In this document: piece by piece, positions 33,414 through 47,661 of the stretch | Position numbering within the stretch: position 1 is the stretch's first letter | How the letters are laid out: every line of letters begins with the position of its first letter | From: Cavenderia fasciculata | Lineage: Eukaryota; Evosea; Eumycetozoa; Acytosteliales; Cavenderiaceae | DNA: 64,000 nucleotides | Direction: 5' to 3' | Assembly (NCBI RefSeq): GCF_000203815.1 | Contig: NW_004457644.1 | Span: forward strand, 124,001 to 188,000 | Program-made: the position numbers and the translations under genes | Notes under the pieces: generated by a model | What the model was told of the DNA's origin: nothing | Seen by the model: the letters and a program-made list of their open reading frames with translations, nothing else | Database searches by the model: none

Positions 33414-36400
33414 TTATAACTTGCTAAGTTTGATATTTTTAGATCGACGAAGTTGTGAGATCTTTGTTCTAATATACATATTCTTTTTGATGATTGTGAT
33501 GGCAGCGACTACTAAAATGGCAGCACCAACAACAGCAACTATTACAGCAATCTTCCATGTTTCAAATTTCTCTTTTGTTTTAGTTTCTCCACAATCTGAT
33601 GTATCTTGATCATAATCAATTAAAACTGAAAAATCTATTTTTAAAAAGATATAAATAAATAATTAATAAATATAAATAATTAATTAATTATTCAACATAC
33701 CAGGATCAACATCGACAAGATTATTAAAATGAGGGATAGCAGTACGAATAAATATAGTTGTTTTGTTGGTATCAGAGTAAGAGACAATGTTGTTGGTCAC
33801 TGTTTTTTTACCATCAACTAAAATCTGATCAGAGAAACGACCATAGAGTGATAGTTGATTGGCTCCTACTTTGATGTAATGTGCATCTGATTGTTCACCA
33901 CCAACATCAATGTTATCATAGGTGGAGCAGATTGGTACTCCTGGTATTGCTTCTGAACTCCAAACTAAATTGAATTGTGCTGAGTGATGATAGGAACTGG
34001 TATGACTTGATCGATGCAAAGTATTTGACTGATCGAGGTGGAATCTTGATTGTACTATTCAACCATACAATTTCACTTGCCTCTGCAAATGTATAAACAC
34101 TGACTGTTACATTACCAGTGTTGTTGGCAAGTGGCAATAAATAGTAAGCATAGGTTTCATTCCTTTCTTGAAGTTGCCAATTACCAAGACTGTGAACTCG
34201 TAACAATTCACCTGTGAAATCAAACTCTTCAATAGCAATGAGTTTAATTGTAAATGTTGTCTCTTTTGATTTATCATTGACAAGTTTGGTTGGATCGGTT
34301 GGAGTAGTACCAGTGTTGTTGTTGTTTTGAAAACCTGTAAAAGTACTGGTTGGATCACCTGGTGATACTGTTACATTGTATGTACTGTGTGTGTCAACAA
34401 GAGTTGAACAATCAGATCCTGTATAATTACTACTGCAACTACAAATAGAATCAATACATTGACCATGACTTGTACAATTGTTTGGACATTGGTAGACAAG
34501 ATATTTGGAGCAATCCATCAATCCCCATCCCAAATCACACACGCACATATTTCCTGTTAGACATTGACCATGACCACTACAATTATTTGGACATACTGGT
34601 GACGCATTTCCACCAATAATAAAACTATACACACTGCCAAATGTAACATTGAGTTGTGTTCCAACTGGAATATTCAAGCCGACCAATGAAATGACACCTT
34701 GTGTATCTGATTTTGTGAATTGAAATTTAGCCAACTTTCCATTGACTGTAATATTATCTCTTTCATATCCAAATCCAGATCCAGATAATAGAATCGAATC
34801 TCCTCTTTTACTTAATACATATTTCCAAATATTTGGTCTCTTTAAATTATCTAAAAAAAATTAAAATAATAATTAGAATATGAATTTGATTATTAATTTA
34901 AAATTCCTATACTTACAAGATAAAGAAAATAAATTTAATGGTTGAGGATTGGCGGGAGTATCAGTTCCAAATACACCACCCAAAGCATCAACAATTCTCC
35001 AAACACCTAAATTATAACCACGCAAACCCCAATTAAGAGGAATATTGAGTATGGCTTCATAGATTGGAGCAGGGGTTGTACTTTTGATTCTAGATACAAA
35101 TGAAATTTGATCATTTGATTCGTATTCTGTGAGATAGACAATTGGTGGATTTTCAAAGGTATTTAATACAACTGAAGCATTATCAACTTTTAGCTTAAAA
35201 GTATAAAGTACACTTCTAAATTCACTTGATACATCCAATGACGTTTGATTAAATGTTCCACCTACAATTACATTTTGAGTATAATCATATTCTAAATCAC
35301 ACTTTAAATTATAATCTAAAATATAAATAGATTAATAAAATGATACAACTTTAAAATATTATTTCTTTTTTGTTTTTTTGTTTTTTACATACTAAATATT
35401 TTATAAAGTGAAAACATTGGATATGATTCACAATAATTGGTATTATCACATGCTTGTTCAACATATACATTATAGTGTTGACCACATAGACCAACAATAA
35501 TTGGTAGTTGAATTTCATTTCCAACGGTTGCATTACCTTGGTACCATACTGATCTAGTTGGGTATGGTGATGATGGATAGAGAAGTGCAACTGTCATATT
35601 CTTCATATTGCTCCAACTAGTTGTTATACCGACTTTAAATATATTTGAACCACCATCAGCGACATAAAGAATCCATGGAACATATCCAATTGGTTTAATG
35701 TTGATTGATAACTCACTAGATGCTACCTTGGAGGCAGAAGAGGAATAGGATGGAGTGGTGTAGTAGAGGAGATCGGATGTTGAGAGTGTTGGTTGAATGG
35801 TTCCATTGATAGCTAGGAAAAGTCCAAAGTAATAGGTGGTGGATGAAGTTACTGGAGCGAATTGGTATTGTTTGGTGTAGGTGTAGAGGCTGTAGGTTGA
35901 ATAGTCATATGTCAGTGGGACAGATATATAGGGAGACGTGTTTTCCTTGTCAGTGTAGATAAAAAGAGCTACAGCGGTGATTGAATTGGATGCAAAATTT
36001 GCACTGAGTAGAGTGACTGTAAACACAACAGAGTTGTTTGCTTGTAGTTGATAGTCAATGTGTAGTGGTCTTACACGATGATGGTTTGGACAAGTTGAAG
36101 GTACGTCAAATATAATGTTACCACCTGGTGAGGTGGCATTAACACTAATCAAGTTGGAACGGATGTCTTGAAGACTGACATGTGGTGGTACGCATTCTAC
36201 ACGTTTGTATGTGAATGGGAAGTAGTATTCTCCATCCTTGGCATCACCCCTGATACGATTGGCCGATGTAAACTTGAATGTCTGACCTGACATGACGACT
36301 GTACTGGGGGACGCCTCACCAATACCCGACTGATCCTTGACAGTGACTAAAAAGTATGATACTTCACCACCACTGTTGACATCTTCATAAACTGCCTTGA

Positions 36401-38466
36401 ATTTGAATATTGGGTTGATCACATCAGTTGAAATGTTGTGAGGACTGTCATCGGGGGATTGATCCAAAAAACCGTAACTATCGGCAATTAAAATCGTGAC
36501 ATTAGATGCAGCGTAATCGTGAATGTATCGATACGATAAATCGATGTATCCCTGATAGGTAGCACCCAAATATTGGAATGGATACCTCGATGGAGACTGT
36601 GCTACACCAAACGTTTTTTCATTGCCACCCAATACAGTCCTTAAATACATATTCATCTTGGTGTTTGGTACAATTCCAACCATCGATGCACCCGATTGAT
36701 ACTTGATCAATGATCGATGAGATGTTGGTGTAGTTGGCATTAATGTAGTGGCTGTATAAATTGGTACTCCTGATTTCCCTAAAAGAAAAAGAAATAATTT
36801 AAAATTATTAGAATATTATTCTAGTCTTTTTTTTGTTTGTTTGTTTGCTTATGTTTTTTCTTTCTTTACACATACATGTCATTGATAATTGCATTGAAAA
36901 TTGATATTTTGATCCATCATGTGAAACAATTTCAGCAGTGATAATAGATGTAGGTCCCAAAGCCAATTCCAAAGGGAATGTGACACGTTTGGCATACTGT
37001 CCACTACAATGGATTCCAATTTCCTTGTCTTTGTAAATCAATATAGTTTGGTCGATATAGTATGCCACGTATGAAAACAACGAACAATTAAAGTTTGTAG
37101 CTTCAACCTTTACACCGAATCCATAACTTGGGCCCATTGACCCAAAGTTTGTGTTCCATTGTGGAAAGATATTATTTACCTGTAAATCTGGTGATATGAC
37201 TACATTTGGAGTGGTGATACCTAATTAATAAATAGAAAAAAAGTATTTTAGTATTGGTGGTGTACTCTCTTTTCTCTCTCAATATACACACACACTCTCT
37301 CTCTATTTATATACTTACTATCATTACTATCTAAATTGGGTGTTGCAACAAGAGAAAAAGTAGTAAAATCAAATTTGAGAGCAGGGTCAACCTTTTGTTT
37401 CTCAAATTTAATAAAATAGATTTCCTCTCCTACGATTCTCTTTGGGTAAGGTACAAATACCCGAGACGAAGCATATGTATAGGATAAACCTACACTTCCA
37501 AAATCATACTGTGAATATAACAAACCAATATATACTGGTACCTTTAAAATTCTTTGTTCATACAACATGCTTAATGGACTAGTAGCTAAATATTAAATGA
37601 ATAAATAGTAAGTTAGTAATTGAGAGAGAGACAATGTATCTTGATGATAATTCTTACCAATTTGAAAACAATTTTTAGAACTGCTATAGGTTATTGGAGT
37701 ATCGTATAGACTTGACATAACATAGGGAGAAACCGAGGCACCAGCATAGGCTATTCCTACTAGGATATCAGTTTGGTTATAGTCTACGACATAGTTGTAG
37801 TTGTCTAGACGAGGACTACCGAGTACTAGTCTGTGGAAAGGGTTTGCAAACGAACGTGCATAGTTGAACAACAGACTGTTTCTACACTCTGCTGCAACCG
37901 ATGTCATGAAACCATACGTCGAGGATGATACGGTTGACAGAGCAGAGGGACTGAGCATGACGTCGTTTTGTCTCCCGACCGGGTAGAATTGATAGGCAGG
38001 GAGAAAGATAACTACATCGTTGTTGGCTTGTACGACAAATGTAAACGGTTGTTCATGACCAGAAAAGAAATCAGATGACTCCACTGTAAAGACATGGTTG
38101 TATCCATCAGCTGAAACTTGTGTAACATATGATTTCGACAAGGCCGATGGTGCAATCGATACTTTCATCGCTGTCATAATCGACGCTTGCAACGTAAAGT
38201 TAAAAGTAAGTAATTCATAGTAGAATGGTGATATAATGTAATCATCTGGTTGATTTACAATAACAACTTTTGTAACTAAAGAGGTTTAAAAAAAAAAAAA
38301 AAAAAAAAAGGTTACTATTAAACAAAAGTTCGATGGGTGTGCTGATCGTTCATAGTACAAATACTAAGATATTATACATACCTGGGATGGTTGCAGCTGT
38401 TACTATGTGTTGACACCATATAATACCAAACAAGAAAAGATAAAAGAGTGTTGAAACCAATCTCAT
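33414..38466 (-). pseudogene. ComC-like EGF receptor paralogue 2, one-base frameshift in the ComC domain
   Basis: Eight exons: 38382-38466, 37658-38275, 37319-37585, 36876-37220, 35393-36778, 34917-35315, 33701-34850, 33414-33634. They match paralogue 1 exon by exon, about 1490 codons. The signal peptide (LFYLFLFGIIWCQHIVTA), EGF modules (CPNNCSGHGQCLTGNMCVC) and membrane span are intact. The tail is basic (KISQLRRSKNIKLSKL). In exon 7 an extra A at 33967-33969 (CTAAATTG against CTAATTG in paralogue 1) shifts the frame inside the ComC domain. The protein would end about 16 residues later and lose its membrane anchor. Exon 7 is one base out of phase, which confirms the insertion. A single-base error in an A run is a plausible alternative to true loss. 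Confidence 0.7.
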
Positions 38467-39075
38467 CTCTCTCTCTCTATCTATCTTCTATCTGTGTCTA
38501 TCTGTATCTATCTTCTATTGTTATAACAAAGAAATGGATGATGGTTCTTAAAAAGTTTTTAACCGCCATGTTTATACAAATAAATATCTTGTCGGTCTGC
38601 GAAAATAGGTTGAAAGAACACGAACTTGTCAAGATCGACAAATAACTTGAGAGAAAGAACATAACATATGGTGTACCAACCGGTACTTCACTTTTCAGTC
38701 TAATCTCAACTTGTTTGAATTTAATATATTATTATAAATAACATAATTATAAATAATATTTACAGAATACTATGTTGTTCATGATTATTATTATGATGAT
38801 AAAAAAAAAGCTCACAGCTGTAACCTCATTGAAACTAGCTTTCTCTCTTTGAAAAAATAAAATTAAAAAAAAACAAATACTTTTAATTAAAGTTGGCTCT
38901 CGGCAACAGTCTTCGAATCTTGGGAACCACTAGTTAGTTTAATATATTAATGAAGAAGAAGATATAAAAAGGAAGGAAGAGATAGTATAGATTAAAAAGT
39001 TGTAGTATAGGAGATACGAGAGCGTAGAAAGAAGAAGCAAGGAGAGTAGAGTCATTGTACTCCTCATCATCAAAA
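38467..39075. other. Divergent promoter between ComC-like paralogue 2 and the EPG5-like gene
   Basis: About 610 AT-rich bases between opposite start codons. It holds CT-rich and TCTATC-repeat sequence close to the receptor start, A runs, and AG-rich leader sequence before 39076. No coding frame is convincing. Confidence 0.5.
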
Positions 39076-39160
39076 ATGAACAACAACAACAACAGCACTT
39101 CGAGTAGTCTCAGTAGATCCCTTCTCGACTCTGATTTAGACCCTTATTCTCCAGGTTATC

Positions 39161-39196
<36 letters not shown>

Positions 39197-42100
39197 GTCA
39201 ACAACAACAACAACAACAACAACCAAATCAACCACCACAACTACAGCAACAACAACAACAACAACAATCAATACCCATCCCTCCTCAACATCATGGAGCT
39301 AATCATCAACAATCAATAGAAGAGATGTTTGACAAGATTGATTTATTTGGTGATATTGGTGGTGGTTCCGGTTTAGATACTCCCAAACAACAACAACAAT
39401 CAACATCACAATCATCAAAAACTATCAATAATAATAATCTATTGGATTTATCTGGATTTGAACAAATATTATCAATTAATAATAATAGTAATAACAATAA
39501 TAATAATAGAAATAATAGAAATGATGAAAAGGATGAAGAGATAAGATTTAAAGAAAAGATATTTAATAGTAATAGATTGGATTCATTGATTGAACAATTA
39601 AAAGAGACGACATTGATACATGGAGAGATTCAATCGGAAAAGGCAATCAATGAGAATAACATTCGATCTTTGTACAGACAGTTATGGATCGTTGCCGATG
39701 ATGTACAGACGCTTTCGGAAACGTGTCCATGTGGATCGACCGTCAACCACGTTGTCAAGAACCAAGTGTCACGTCTCAACATTGATATTGCCAAGCAGCT
39801 CGAAACACTTCTTACCCAGAACCACCATTACAACACCTCTCAATTTGTCGGCTCTCTCTTTTCACAATCTCTCAATGAGTTGCGTGTCCTAATCTATTTG
39901 TATAGGTTTGTTTGTCGTGACCTTGAAAATAGTAATAATAATAATAATAATGATTTGATTGACGACTTGTCTGATGCATCGGATACTGATACATCTGCAA
40001 CATCAGCTGCCAAACTACTCAACACTGAAACGATCATACTTGACAAACTCGTGACTGCCTATAGTAGTAGTGATAACACGACTGTGCCGTCACCACCTAT
40101 CCTCAGTTTGTTGTGTCAACTTACACTCAAGCTCAAGTCTAAACTTGATACTTATAGTATCAGTGCTAGTAAGCAGCAGCAGTCGTCATCAACCCATGGA
40201 TTGGATGGAAGTGGTAACCTAATCGACACGATTGATTTTGAAGACGATATATTGACATCAACGACTACACCACAATCACTACTCCAACAAGAAAGTGTTA
40301 AACGGTACAACAAGATTATTGCCGATGTTACATTCAACTTTAAACAAGAGTTTGTTGCATGGGGATACATATTGATTCAACCGACCATCGAAGATGTGTT
40401 TCAACGCGACTGGTTACTTAAACTATTCCACATACCCGATGTGTTGGCTGCCAACCAAGCAGGTGTCACACCCAACATCAAATATCTCTCCGAACAATCC
40501 TACATCAACCTCGTCTCTCAACTCGACTTTAAGAATCGATTTGCCAGACTCACCACCTACCAAAACCTCAACGTCCACGATAAAATACTCTATCCTCTTC
40601 AAAAAGCTTTGGAACTCTCCATCTCACTTAAAATGATGCAATTATCTCAAACCATTTGTAAAATATTAGCTGTATGTAAAAAAAGAAACAAAAAAGAAAA
40701 AGAAAAGAAGATAGATGTATTAATCTTTGTTTTTATTTTCTATGTTTAGTTGATATCATTTTATTTTGAAGATGAAAGTGAAAAATGTTTGGGGATATTA
40801 TTCAAGAGTGTATGGCCGTCACAGTTGCTGTCGTGTACGGTGATGCCAATGTTTAATTGGAAGGTGATTAGTTTGGAGAGTTTGCCATTGGTGTTTATGG
40901 ATGTATACCAGATAACACTGCCACCACAAGAGTACTTGAGATTATCTGATTCGGCCAAACAACCGATTCGATATCAATTCTTTCACACTCTGATCAGCTA
41001 CCAGTACATTATCAACCAGGTGTACGCATTTGATAATACTGTGCAGAGTTTTAATTCCAATTCACGATTCCCACAATTGCAACTGCTACGTCGTTTGGCA
41101 CAGAAATCAGTGGCTGATGAAAACACCATGTTTGAACTACTCAATGACGGTGGTACAACGTGTCACCTATCGCGTATCATATTTGACGAGTTGTTTTATT
41201 TGGCATTTATCTTTAAAATGCCCAATATGATGTATCAGCAGGGTACGTTCCCTACAAGTCTAGTGCAGACGCTGCGATCAGAGATATTCTCACAACTCCA
41301 CATCTTGTTGCAGACACACCCATTCTTGGCCAATCGGTTCATGTATAATGTCGCGCAGTCGATGGTGTCGATTGATGTAGAGTCGGTCACGATCTTTCTC
41401 GATCCGCAGGGGTCAAAGTCGCCACTCTACTTTTGGGATCTGACGGGTGATGGGCTCAACTGGCTCATCTTTATCGTGAGCCAGCGATTGTTGCCCACTA
41501 ATATCCCCGACTACCAGATACTCGACCAACCACGCTCCTTTGTACAGCAGTTTGTGATTGACCCGCCTCCATACGAGATCACACAGCAACACGCCAACAT
41601 AGCGTCGGCGATCGCCAGTCGCGTGCTCATGTCGATTCACTGGGCCAAGGCAACACCGGTCGGTCGCTACAAAACGATTTTGATGTTACTTGGAGGCCGC
41701 AAAGTGCTCGGCAAGTGGATGCCCACCTTTGTCAACCACAGTCGACTCTTTACCAACCCCGATGCCGGGTCTATCCTGCGTCCTCAGCTCATTGAAATAC
41801 AAGAGATTAATCCACGTGCACACATGTACTTTTCACAGGATGGTGGGTTATTACTCTACCTGCAACTCTTGTGCTTTATTAATATGGCCGTTGTAGACGT
41901 CCCGGAAATGTCTACCAACGACATTCAATACAATCTGATCAATCGAGTCAAGCAGTTTGTCTATGGCAGCTTCTTGCCAATGATGGGAGGTGGCAACGGC
42001 GGCATTGTCCTCAACACCAACAACACAGTCCAATTCGAAATACTTGCATCGACATTGACTATGGTCATGTATCTCGTCAAAGACCATCTCAACCAACCCA

Positions 42101-45100
42101 TCCTCAACGATCTCTCGGAACTATACCATCAAATCACCCAACGTAAACAACAATTCTCCCCAAATTTGAATATTTTATTATTATTTATTAAACCTTGGTT
42201 TAGTAATACAATCGATTGTTATTCAAATTTATTAAATAGTTGGATTAAATTATTAAAAGTTAATGTAAGTCAAAATAGAAAGAAAAAAAAAAAGAAAAGG
42301 AAATCTATTTATTTATTTATTAATTTAATTTTCATTTAGTTATTTGATGAAGAGAATTTAACAATATTAAATTATTTAGCATGTGGTAGTTATTTAAAGA
42401 ATTATGGTAATGAGATGATAAGAGAATTAGAATCATCTTCTGTATCAAATCATGATATAAAAGCAATGACCAAATCATTGGAACGTAGACCATGGATTTG
42501 TTATATGATATTAATGGCACATATACATACACAAAAGAAATCAATGTCACAACCAAAGTTAAAGGATTGTTTGGTACTGATAAAGGAAATGGCTATCGAC
42601 CTCAAAACCAATGCCATTTCACTCATCTTTTGGGAACAATTTTGGGTTCTCTATTTTGAATTACTCATGACTAATCAAACTGATCCCATGTCTCAAGACA
42701 CCAAGAATAATCTATATTCCACAATCTCTCTCTACATGAACAAATATCCAATGACTCCTCCAATTAAAAAAATATTTGAAACTTTTACAACTTGGAACAA
42801 ACATACTATATTGTAAGAAGAAAAAAAAACAAAAAGAAATATAATATAAATTAATTTAATTCTTTTTTTATTTAGATCATATAATGGAGAAAAATTTATA
42901 ACACCATCAAATGAAGAATTATATAAAATATTTATAACCAATGCATTATGGGTATTTGCAAAGAATGAAGATAAATTAAATCAAGAACGTAATCAAAAAC
43001 ATTGGTTGTCTGGATTTTCAAAGATTATTGATCCCAAAGTATTGTGTGATCAATTGCCAATGATCAAACCTGCAACTGCCAGTGACTTTAGTTTGGAAGT
43101 GAAGAAATACAAAAATTTCATAGAGATTTTAACAACCACCTCTAAAAATCTTTCAAATGGTCATAGACACAGTAATTCTGGTGAATTTGAAGGCATCAGA
43201 TTATTTAATGATCTAAAATTATATATTGGTCATTCTAAAAGATTATCAAATGATATTTTAAATGATGATAAAGTATTTTTAGATCTTAGTCAAAATTTAC
43301 ATACTACTACTACTTCAAAACAAAATGGTAAAAAAAATAGATATAGAAAAAAAAGAATTATATGTTTACTTACTTATTTTAATTTTTTTATAGTATTATT
43401 AAGATGTACAAATGTTTGTATTGGGGTAACAAGTCAATATGATCAAAAAATATCAAAACCAAATACTCATATTCAAATGGAGATTCAAGAGAATAGAAAA
43501 AAGTTTAATCAAAATTTCTATTCATTGTTTGAAAGAATCTATCAATTATCACTATTGGCATGTGTTGTAGAAGATGAACATCTTTTAACCATGTTTAAAG
43601 GAAGAGAAATTGATCTATTCAAACATCTTGTCGATTTGGTTCAAGATAATCATACTGATAGTATTGTATCAAAGTTGATTTGTACTATTAGAGAGATTGC
43701 AATTGACATTGGTAGAGAGATTTTGACCAAAGATCCATCAAATCAACAATTCCTTGTTGATTACTTTTTCAAAAAGGATCCAAAGAATGGTACCACTTCG
43801 GGTGACTTTTCCATTTTTATCAGTTTATTCTCACCATCCAACATTACAAACATCAACACTTATTTGGATGTATTAGAGGATTGTGTTCGTTTCAATGGTA
43901 TATCAAACAAAGAAAAGAGAGAAATCATCGACTTGTTTAAATTGGAAAATCGTATTCAACAATTATTTACTTGTCCAAGTGGTAAAGATCGTCTTGTTAA
44001 TCTCTTACCTTATTTTATTACTTTACCAATGATGGAATCAACTATAGTTTTAATTAATTCTTTATTATTTGTATGTAAAAAGAAAAATAGATATATATTT
44101 ATTTTTAAATATTAATATTCATTATTTTTTTTTATTTATTTAATTTTAGATTGACTCATCACATTTAATTAATATAACATTAATGATGGTAAAATATAAA
44201 GCATCATTTGAATTGATGGAAAAGGTGTTTGGTAAAAGTAAACCATTTTATGAATTTTTAAAGTCATTGGGTCACTCGGACCAACAGAATCTTATCATTC
44301 AGACTATCATCGAGTTGATGACAGACACCAAGTCTGTGAGTGCACTGTTTTTGCTTGGTAATATTATATCGTATGATTTCCTCAACCGACCATTCCTTCA
44401 GTCGCTGTTGACCAAGATACGTCTTATTTACATCCAAGCGATCCGACCAATCGACAATGCCACCTCACCAAGCCAACACAGTCAACCCTATGTATTGAAC
44501 AATACCGAATTCAAACTGTCGTTGGATTTCTTTGTCGATTTGACATTGTTGATCCCACGTGCCGTCAATATGCTCTGGGAGGTATTCTACTATGGTTATA
44601 TGCCACTTCTCGATCAAATGGAGACACATGGCAGCTCGGGTGTGGCCGATCGTCACACTCAGGAATTGGTCGAGTTGATTGGTAACCTGGCGATTGGAGG
44701 TCACATGAACGTGGCCACGTTCCATATTCAGAGCGCCGATGTATTAGAGCAAATGTGTCATGTCATTTGTCAGACCATCTACTCTGATATTGTAGTGGCT
44801 ATTTTCTCTATTGTCGATTGGAATCTTCTCTTTTCAATGGAAAAGATTCCAGATGTCGTTGCACTACACTATCTCAAGCTATCGATCTACATGTCGATCA
44901 TGAATGGTCGTTCCGTGTCGGCACCAGAGACTGGATTGGCATTGGCATCGGAAGGTGTCTCTTTGGATTGGTACAAGTGTGGTGATTTGTCTGAAGCATC
45001 GGTTGTCTTTGATGGCAGTACCTTTACCTCCATCATTGCAAGTCCCACCCTAAAACTCAATCCCTCACAATCCATCGTCGAAGCATTGACACTATTCAAA

Positions 45101-46570
45101 GAGATTACTCTCTACCTTGACAATTATTCTCTTGCTATTGCTCTAACCTTGGAAATTCGTTCATTGTTATATTTTATTGCTCAAAGTTTTGATCATTCTT
45201 CTTGTATGTCTAAAAAAAAAGAAAAAAGAAAAAAGAAAAAGAAAAGTATTTATTTATTTATTAATTTAATTTTGATTTTGATTTATTTATTTTAGATTGG
45301 TATTTACCATTTGTAGATCAATTAAATTTAGTACAAAATTTATTGTTACCATTGATTAGATCATTGGCAGAAAACAAGGCAGCCAAAGATCAAGAACAAT
45401 CAGGTATTCAACAAAGAATGAAATCGATTTTAAAGATTACCATGTCATGTTTGGAATTCTCTCAACATTTGCCCAAGACTGATTGTCCACTCTTTTACGG
45501 ATCACTCACTACCGTCGATGAACAGGGACACTTGGATTCATACAACAAGATTCAAAGAATTATGATGGCATTTTGTTCATCTCTATCGATGAATCTTTGT
45601 TTACAAATCATGCCAATTGCTCATATCGTTCTTCACGGTACCAATTATTGTCAAGTAATGGAATCTGTTCTACATTCTTTCTTTACCGATGACACTATCC
45701 CAGTTTCAACTTTAATTAACAAATATTTAGTATTTACAGACCCTCATTTAATTATTGAAGTAAGAATGGAAATCGAAATCAATTTAATTTAATTTAATTT
45801 AATTTATTAATTTAATTTATTTTATTTTAAATTTTAGAAATCAATTCAAAATGGATGTCCATTATTATTGTATATAGTTGTTTTACAACAAATTAAAACA
45901 AATACTTTTGATGTAAATTATTTCTTGGATCATATCTGTTCGATTCCATGTGGTAGTAATCGAGAATATGAACTTTGGGTGATATGGATTCTGATTATCA
46001 AATTGATTCGAACCAATAGTATCAATCTAAAGAATAACAAACAGATTGGTCAAAAGATTAATACCATCAAATCTTGGATTCAATCTTATTTTGGTAATAG
46101 TAATCCTCTCACCTCCTTATTCTCAAAAAACAAAGCTGTCCTACCTCAAACTCATTTAGCTTCACGTGCTTGTTGTGTATTTTTACAAAGATCTATCCTT
46201 CAACAAATTGGTGTATGTAAAAACAAAACAAAAACAAAAAAAAAGAAAAAGAAAAAGAAATCAAATATTAAATATTTTAATATTAATTTATTCTTTTCTT
46301 TTTTTTTAATAGAAATCAAAAGAAGATGAATCATTATTAAATACAACATCAGATTCATTAATGGAAATGAAAAAGAAATCAAGTCCAACATTTAGTAGTG
46401 GAGCAGGAGGTGGTAGTGCAACACAATACCATGCTTTTAATCAATTTTTTGAACAAGCCGAAAACTTTTTATCGCCCATTGTAGAGATTGATGATTTCTC
46501 ACAAATCCTTGTACAAACTCTTATCCCATTTGCTTCCTATCTATTAAATTTATTAAAGTATGATCCTTGA
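39076..46570 (+). CDS. epg5: EPG5-like giant autophagy tethering protein
   Basis: Nine exons: 39076-40671, 40750-42264, 42340-42812, 42876-43327, 43394-44070, 44150-45203, 45296-45759, 45838-46212, 46313-46570. They join in frame to 2287 residues, near the size of animal EPG5 (about 2,580). The N-terminus is Asn/Gln-rich; the remainder is predicted helical throughout. I assigned it from remembered alignment: the order of segments around ESLPLVFMDVYQ, RIIFDELFYLAFIFK, LRSEIFSQLHILLQTHPFL and SPLYFWDLTGDGLNWL follows human EPG5. EPG5 is a Rab7 effector that helps autophagosomes fuse with late endosomes or lysosomes. Identity is low, so another large helical protein is possible. The fourth intron (43328-43393) has no in-frame stop and is a multiple of three. 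Confidence 0.6.
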
Positions 46571-46836
46571 AGAGAGAGGGAGAAGTAATTAATAAATTAA
46601 AATAAAGTAAAAAGTGAATGGAATTTCATCATCTTTTCCTTTTTAGTCCTTTTTCGATCGATCTCCGACTCTACTGGTCCGTGCCACGCTTGCATCGTCT
46701 GCTCACGTAGTCTATTTAATTTATTTTAATTTTTTCGGGTTTTTACCAAGAATCGAAGGACACAGCCTCTGATCCCTCAAGAGAGAAAGGTGGCCCTTTT
46801 GATTTCATTTTTAATATCTTTTTTTTCTTTTTAACA

Positions 46837-47661
46837 ATGAAATTAATATCAGTATTTATATTAGTCGTGTTGGCTGTTACTACCGTCGTTAATACACAAA
46901 CAACAGTTGACTCTTGTACATACATTGATAAATATGGGTATTACTATGACTTGCGTGCACTAGCTGGTCAAAACTACCAAGTCGGGCCTATCATATCACA
47001 ATTTGCGTCTGGCTGGACCCAATTGTTTTCGGTCTGTTCTGTCGACACCCAATGTCAATCGTACAACTACGCAGGTGCTAGTGGATGCTCGTATTGGAAT
47101 GGAAATCAGCTCCATGGTTTAACTGCTAATGCCGTCACTCAACGATTCGGACCTGTTGCCCCAGGCACTGGAGTGAACCTCATTTCCAACTCTACCCAGA
47201 GTAACCTCGTTGTCAATATGGTGTGCAGTGTCTACAATAACCAACAATCAACTTGCGTTGAAAGCCCACAACATACCTACACATGTACCATCTACTCGAA
47301 TGAAGCATGTCCATTCTATCAAGCTAATGTCATCCCAGCTACCAAAGTCTTAGTGTCTTGTCAACAAGGTGCAAGTGGATACGGTCCAAGTGGAATCCCA
47401 TACACCAACTATCAATGCGTTGTACTCAATACCTCACCATTATCACAATACGTCATGTTGTACGCTGTCATCGGTGATACCGAGATTGTCAACATTGAAG
47501 GCAACTTTTCACCACTTGAATCATCCAACAATGGTACTGGTCTATGGTACCCTTCTCAAGCAGCCTCTCCTCTCCACCCATTCTCCAAGGTCTCCTTTGG
47601 TTACACTGTAGAAAATAATGAACAGAATCCTCGTTTCTTACCTGTTGTAGTATCTGATTAA
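46837..47661 (+). CDS. Secreted MRH-like cysteine-rich protein 1
   Basis: One exon encodes 274 residues. A signal peptide (MKLISVFILVVLAVTTVVNT) is followed by a domain with the mannose-6-phosphate-receptor-homology pattern: Cys, GYYYDLRALAG, then FSVC, SGCSYW and VNMVC. A second conserved half has TYTCTIYSNEACPFYQ and NTSPLSQYVMLYAV, and ends FLPVVVSD without a membrane anchor or ER-retention signal. MRH domains bind mannose-type glycans, and this protein may do so; the classic binding residues were not verified. It is the first of three tandem paralogues; number 2 is very close and number 3 is more diverged. Confidence 0.65.
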   Translation: MKLISVFILVVLAVTTVVNTQTTVDSCTYIDKYGYYYDLRALAGQNYQVGPIISQFASGWTQLFSVCSVDTQCQSYNYAGASGCSYWNGNQLHGLTANAVTQRFGPVAPGTGVNLISNSTQSNLVVNMVCSVYNNQQSTCVESPQHTYTCTIYSNEACPFYQANVIPATKVLVSCQQGASGYGPSGIPYTNYQCVVLNTSPLSQYVMLYAVIGDTEIVNIEGNFSPLESSNNGTGLWYPSQAASPLHPFSKVSFGYTVENNEQNPRFLPVVVSD

